The notes beneath the pieces are model-generated. The model saw nothing but the letters and a program-made list of their open reading frames with translations. It had not been told where the DNA came from and did no database searches. DNA of 64,000 nt from an uncultured Sphingomonas sp. (lineage in GTDB: Bacteria > Pseudomonadota > Alphaproteobacteria > Sphingomonadales > Sphingomonadaceae). The position numbers and the translations under genes are program-made. Below are positions 60,268-64,000 of the stretch, in pieces; positions within the stretch are counted from its first letter, which is position 1; each line of letters begins with the position of its first letter. Where the stretch lies: positions 100,329 to 164,328 of the forward strand of contig NZ_CAJXWX010000006.1 in NCBI RefSeq assembly GCF_913062585.1, read 5' to 3'.

Positions 60268-62430
60268 ATGGCCGACAAGACCAAATCCCGCGCGGGGCAG
60301 ACAAAGGGAGAGACGCCTGCCAGCGCCTCTGCTCTTCCTGCCGGATCGGACACGCCGACCCATTATGCCGAGCCCCAGGGCCATGGCGGCGAAACCCACC
60401 AGACCACCCAGGATGCCGACCGCACGATGACGACCCAACAGGGCGTCCCGATTGCGGATGACCAGAACAGCCTGCGCGCAGGCGAGCGCGGACCGACACT
60501 GCTCGAAGACTTCATCCTGCGCGAGAAGATCTTCCATTTCGACCATGAACGCATCCCCGAGCGGGTGGTCCATGCGCGCGGCTATGGCGCGCACGGCGTG
60601 TTCGAGCTGACCGACAGCCTGGCCGATTACACCCGCGCCGACGTGCTGAGCACGGTCGGCCAACAGACCGAGGTGTTCGTCCGCTTCTCCACGGTCGCGG
60701 GCAACAAGGGGTCGATGGACCTGGCGCGCGACGTGCGCGGTTTCGCGGTCAAATTCTATACCAAACAGGGCAATTGGGACATTGTCGGCAACAACATTCC
60801 CGTCTTCTTCATCCAAGACCCGATCAAGTTCCCCGATCTGGTTCATGCCGTAAAGCAGGAACCCGACCGCGCCTTTCCGCAGGCCCAGTCGGCGCACGAC
60901 AATTACTGGGACTTCGCGTCCCTGAGCCCCGAGGCATGGCACATGGTCATGTGGCAGATGTCCGACCGGACGATCCCGCGTTCCTTCCGCACCATGGAGG
61001 GCTTCGGCGTCCACAGCTTCCGGCTGGTGAATGCCGAGGGCAAGTCGACCTTCGTCAAGTTCCACTGGAAGCCGCGCCAGGGTCTGCAATCGGTGCTGTG
61101 GAACGAAGCGGTCAAGATCAACGGCGCCGATCCCGATTTCCATCGCCGCGACCTGTGGACTGCGATCGAAGGCGGCGACTTTCCGCAATGGGATCTGGGC
61201 GTCCAGCTGTTCGATCAGGAAACCGCCGACCGCCTGCCCTTCGACCATCTCGATTCGACCAAGCTGATCCCCGAGGAAGAGGTGCCGGTCCGCATCATCG
61301 GTACGCTGACCCTGAACCGCAATGTCGACAATTTCTTCGCCGCCACCGAACAGGTCGCCTTCTGCACCCAGAATGTCGTGCCCGGCATCGACTTCTCCGA
61401 CGACCCGCTGCTGCACGGGCGCAACTTCTCGTATCTGGATACGCAGTTGAAGCGGCTGGGCGGGCCGAACTTCACCCATATCCCGGTCAACGCGCCGCGC
61501 TGCCCGGTGATGAATTTCCAGCAGGACGGCCATATGGCGATGCGCAATCCCAAGGGGCGCGCCAATTACGAGCCGAACAGCTGGGGTCCCGATGGCGGCC
61601 CGCGCGAGAACCCGACCATCGGCTATCGCAGCTTCCCCGCCGAGGTGCAGGGCATCAAGCAGCGAATCCGCGCGGAAACCTTCGCCGATCATTACAGCCA
61701 GGCGCGGCAGTTCTTCATTAGCCAGCAGCCCATCGAGCAGAAGCATATCGGCGATGCGCTGGTGTTCGAGCTGTCCAAGGTCGAACGGGTGGACATCCGC
61801 GCGCGCGCCGTGTCCCATCTGCGCCTGATCGACGAAGGGCTCGCCGCGACGGTCGCAGATGGGCTGGGTCTCGACCTGCCGGAACCGGCAAAGGCCGCAA
61901 AGCCGACGCTCGACCTCCCGCCTTCGGCCAAGCTGAGCATCCTGTCCAACGGCCCCAAAGACTTCAAAGGGCGCAAGATGGGCATCCTGCTGACGGACGG
62001 CAGCAGCGCCGATCTGTTTGCCGCCTTGACCAAGGCGCTGGAGGCAGAAGGTGCCTTGTGGGAGGTCGTCGCGCCCAAGATCGGCGGCGTGACGCTCGAC
62101 GACGGCACGAAGATCGCCGCCAAGCAGAAGATCGATGGCGGCCCCTCGGTGCTGTACGATGCGGTTGCGGTCCTGTCGTCCGAGGCTGGCGCAGCCCTGC
62201 TGGCCAAGGATGCAACGGCCAAGGACTTCGTCGCCGATGCCTTCGCCCATTGCAAATTCATCGGTCACAGTGACGCCGCCAACAGCCTGTTCGATGCTGC
62301 CGGGGTGACGGAACGGGACGAGGGGTTTGTCGGCCTCGCCAAGGCCAAGGATGCCAAGACCTTCGTCAGTCAATGCCGCGCGCTGCGCGTCTGGTCGCGC
62401 GAGCTGAACGTGGACCTGGATGCGGCATAG
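60268..62430 (+). CDS. katE: Catalase HPII (large-subunit, KatE)
   Basis: It breaks hydrogen peroxide into water and oxygen with a heme d or b cofactor. The 720-residue length is that of large-subunit catalases. The distal His102 lies in [33 protein letters not shown] in part contains the conserved Ser/Asp region, the distal Asn occurs in [11 protein letters not shown], and the proximal Tyr is in [15 protein letters not shown]. The C-terminal 150 residues are the flavodoxin-like domain ([33 protein letters not shown]). It is divergent from the glycosyltransferase operon with 165 bp between starts. Confidence 0.96.
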   Translation: MADKTKSRAGQTKGETPASASALPAGSDTPTHYAEPQGHGGETHQTTQDADRTMTTQQGVPIADDQNSLRAGERGPTLLEDFILREKIFHFDHERIPERVVHARGYGAHGVFELTDSLADYTRADVLSTVGQQTEVFVRFSTVAGNKGSMDLARDVRGFAVKFYTKQGNWDIVGNNIPVFFIQDPIKFPDLVHAVKQEPDRAFPQAQSAHDNYWDFASLSPEAWHMVMWQMSDRTIPRSFRTMEGFGVHSFRLVNAEGKSTFVKFHWKPRQGLQSVLWNEAVKINGADPDFHRRDLWTAIEGGDFPQWDLGVQLFDQETADRLPFDHLDSTKLIPEEEVPVRIIGTLTLNRNVDNFFAATEQVAFCTQNVVPGIDFSDDPLLHGRNFSYLDTQLKRLGGPNFTHIPVNAPRCPVMNFQQDGHMAMRNPKGRANYEPNSWGPDGGPRENPTIGYRSFPAEVQGIKQRIRAETFADHYSQARQFFISQQPIEQKHIGDALVFELSKVERVDIRARAVSHLRLIDEGLAATVADGLGLDLPEPAKAAKPTLDLPPSAKLSILSNGPKDFKGRKMGILLTDGSSADLFAALTKALEAEGALWEVVAPKIGGVTLDDGTKIAAKQKIDGGPSVLYDAVAVLSSEAGAALLAKDATAKDFVADAFAHCKFIGHSDAANSLFDAAGVTERDEGFVGLAKAKDAKTFVSQCRALRVWSRELNVDLDAA

Positions 62431-62459
62431 CCTCAGACGTTGCTGTAGCACTCCATGGG

Positions 62460-62486
62460 ACGGGAAGCTCTACAGAGACTTCCCGT
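62460..62486 (+). terminator. Candidate terminator after katE
   Basis: ACGGGAAG (62460-62467) and CTTCCCGT (62479-62486) form a perfect 8-bp stem with an 11-nt loop, 30 bp after the katE stop. The following TCAT is not a real T-tract, so the call is moderate. Confidence 0.5.
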
Positions 62487-62762
62487 TCATCAGGGCATTC
62501 CAATAGGCGCTTGGCTCTTGGGGAAGTACGGCTGCTGACGTGCCATCTGGTTATCCGTCAACCCGTACAGGTCGCTCATTCACGGTTTCCTTGCGGAGCC
62601 TGAATCAGATCGCGACGCTCACATCAATGGGTCCCGCCCCTAACGCGATGGCATCGCTCGTTCCGATAAATTCTAGCCGACCGGTGACACTTTTGTGGCG
62701 ACGCCCGTCAAGGATTATATGGGGCGGAACGTCAGAGCGGCTGCCCCGGCTTGGGGGGCAAG
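62487..62762. other. Intergenic region before the disrupted receptor gene
   Basis: About 276 bp. No gene, repeat or metal-responsive operator was recognised. It presumably contains the receptor promoter. Confidence 0.4.
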
Positions 62763-63855
62763 ATGCAGGACAGATGGAATGTCAGACGACGTGTAATGGT
62801 CTTCGGTCTCGCGACCTCGGCGCTTGTTGCGGGGGCGCCGGCCATCGCCGCGCCGGCGCGGGTCGTGTTCCGGGTGCCGTCGGGATCGCTCGAGAGCGTG
62901 CTGACCAATATCGCGGCGCAATCCGGGCGGCGCATCACATTCGATCCGACGTCCGTGCGCGGCAAGACCGCGCCCGCCGTCAGCGGCGCGATGGATCCGG
63001 AGACCGCGATCCGTATCGCGCTGGACGGAACCGGATTGATGCTGAAGGTGGCGTCCGGGGGCGAGTGGTTGGTCGTGCCGATCCCCGGTCCGGCCGGCGG
63101 TACGATGCTGTCGACGGTGCGGGTCACGGCGGCAGGCGCGGGTTCGTCGTCGGGCGGCACGCCGGCCGGGGCCAATGGCAGCAGCGATCCGATCGCGACC
63201 GAGGGGACGCGGAGCTACACGACCAACGCGACGACGATCGCGTCCAAGCAGCCTCTGTCGCTCAAGGAAACGCCACAGGCCGTGTCGCTGCTGACCCGGC
63301 AGCAACTCGACGACCGCGTCATCACCAGCTTTACCGACAGCCTCGACGCCTTGCCTGGCGTTTCCTCCGTCCAGACCGCGCAGGGACCGAACTTCTTCTC
63401 ACGCGGCTTCCAGATCAACAATGTCCAGATCGACGGGGGATCGCCGATCTTCATCGGCTCTACCGGCAATGGTAACTTCACGTCCAACTATTCGGTGCTC
63501 GACGACCTGTCGATCTACGACAGCGTGACCATCCAGCGCGGGGCGGCGGGCACCTTCACCGGCGCGGGGTCGCCCGGCGGTTCGATCAGCCTGGAACGGA
63601 AGCGACCGCTGGACCACCAGATGGTGGACGTGACGGTTCAGGCGGGTTCGTACAACCAGGTGCGCAGCGTCGTGGATGCTTCCTCGCCGGTCTGGCTGGA
63701 CGGCCTGCTCAAGGCGCGCCTGGTGCTGACTGCCGCGCGCAACGATTATTTCTACGACGATGCCTCGCGTCGCTTTCTGCAGGGCTATCTGAACGTCGAG
63801 ATCACGCCGTCGCCATCGACGACGATCAATCTGGGCGGAAAGATCAGCACCAGCC
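62763..63855 (+). pseudogene. STN-containing siderophore-type TonB receptor, cut by an IS element
   Basis: The frame from MQDRWNVRRRVMVFGLAT has a signal peptide ending GAPAIAAPA, an STN domain at about residues 30-90 (FRVPSGSLESVLTNIAAQSG), a plug of the TonB-siderophore class (LKETPQAVSLLTRQQLDDR in part, FFSRGFQINNVQIDGGSP, SVTIQRGAAGTFTGAGSPGGSI in pieces) and the first barrel strands to NLGGKIS. At 63856 homology ends and IS3 terminal sequence begins. The chimeric frame stops at 63968. About half the barrel is lost, at least on this side, so no functional receptor is made unless the gene is restored by precise excision. The rest may lie beyond the right edge. Confidence 0.88.
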
Positions 63856-64000
63856 TGAGCTGCCCCCTTCTGAGTGGTCCATCGACTATGACAGTCTGGA
63901 CCAAGGAAGGGACAACGAATGCCTTCGAAGAAGCACAAGCCCGAGGAGATCATCGGCAAGCTGCGTGAGGTTGAGATCGTGCTGGGCCAAGGCGGCACGA
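63856..64000 (+). mobile_element. IS3-family insertion sequence, left end
   Basis: Homology to the receptor stops at TGAGCTGCCCCCTTCTGAGT, a TG-starting left end like that of many IS3-family elements. 63 bp later comes a transposase OrfA with its own ribosome site. The element runs off the window, so its length, right end and target duplication cannot be judged. Confidence 0.8.
63919..64000 (+). CDS. IS3-family transposase OrfA, N-terminal fragment
   Basis: From the ATG at 63919 behind AAGGAAGG the frame reads MPSKKHKPEEIIGKLREVEI. This is the start of OrfA proteins, whose helix-turn-helix binds the IS ends; the same KPEEII.KLREVE pattern is common in alphaproteobacterial IS3 elements. Only 27 residues are in view. 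OrfB, normally made by frameshift from OrfA, would follow outside. Confidence 0.85.
   Translation, partial: MPSKKHKPEEIIGKLREVEIVLGQGGT

Noticed and set aside
60247..62451. 734-residue open frame antisense to katE
   Set aside because: Shadow of the GC-rich catalase gene; composition is atypical and no motif is present.
1..64000. CRISPR array, prophage, plasmid origin or integron
   Set aside because: No regularly spaced repeats, phage structural genes, replication initiator or attC-like sites were seen on either strand.

Overview
The window looks like chromosome from a sphingomonad-type alphaproteobacterium (Sphingomonas or a close relative). Composition is high-GC, gene density is high, six TonB-dependent receptors lie in 64 kb, and many products (a Zur-type COG0523 cluster, DUF1826, a KatE catalase, MocR regulators, lignin/aromatic-type catabolic genes) are typical of that group. 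The assignment is by protein resemblance only; no rRNA or canonical tRNA gene is present. REGION 1 (1-4665) is an RNA-repair locus. rtcR, the sigma54 activator, faces a transcription unit of rsr (Ro60-like TROVE/vWA protein), three tandem Y-RNA-like non-coding RNAs and rtcB (cut by the left edge). A good -24/-12 promoter lies in front of rsr. REGION 2 (4666-9103) holds a phenolic acid decarboxylase gene killed by a TGG-to-TAG change, a DODA/LigB-type ring-cleavage dioxygenase with a divergent LysR regulator, an MlaA-like gene and an AT-rich intergenic stretch. REGION 3 (9104-14270) has a large TonB receptor, rRNA modification genes (rluE-like, rlmJ) and an NADH dehydrogenase remnant. REGION 4 (14246-25974) is a six-gene operon of M16 protease, STN-containing TonB receptor, YddA/SbmA-like ABC transporter, thioredoxin, unknown protein and M3 oligopeptidase, with a divergent MocR-like regulator whose PLP lysine is replaced by His. 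It resembles the protease-associated import systems (Fus, PqqL-YddB-YddA) but with reductive and peptide-digesting steps added. REGION 5 (26536-35577) is a full heme-acquisition locus: FecI-type sigma, FecR, TonB receptor, Slam-type outer-membrane exporter with a hemophilin-like substrate flanked by strong hairpins, TonB, heme oxygenase and DUF454. REGION 6 (35849-39864) is a zinc-homeostasis cluster: MerC-like protein and a COG0523 GTPase diverge from a second COG0523 GTPase plus DUF1826 around a Zur-like box. REGION 7 (40019-52031) is a catabolic cluster (ALDH, MocR, ABM/zinc-ribbon protein, bicupin, acyl-CoA synthetase, TonB receptor, glutathione-dependent formaldehyde dehydrogenase, GST), with an IS5-type remnant. 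REGION 8 (52866-56515) is a TonB receptor coupled to a Tat-exported PLP enzyme. REGION 9 (56830-60102) is a tightly overlapping operon of glycosyltransferase, acyl-CoA-dehydrogenase-like protein, PIG-L deacetylase and NodS-like methyltransferase, next to katE. REGION 10 (62763-64000) is a siderophore-type receptor gene interrupted by an IS3-family element that runs off the right edge.
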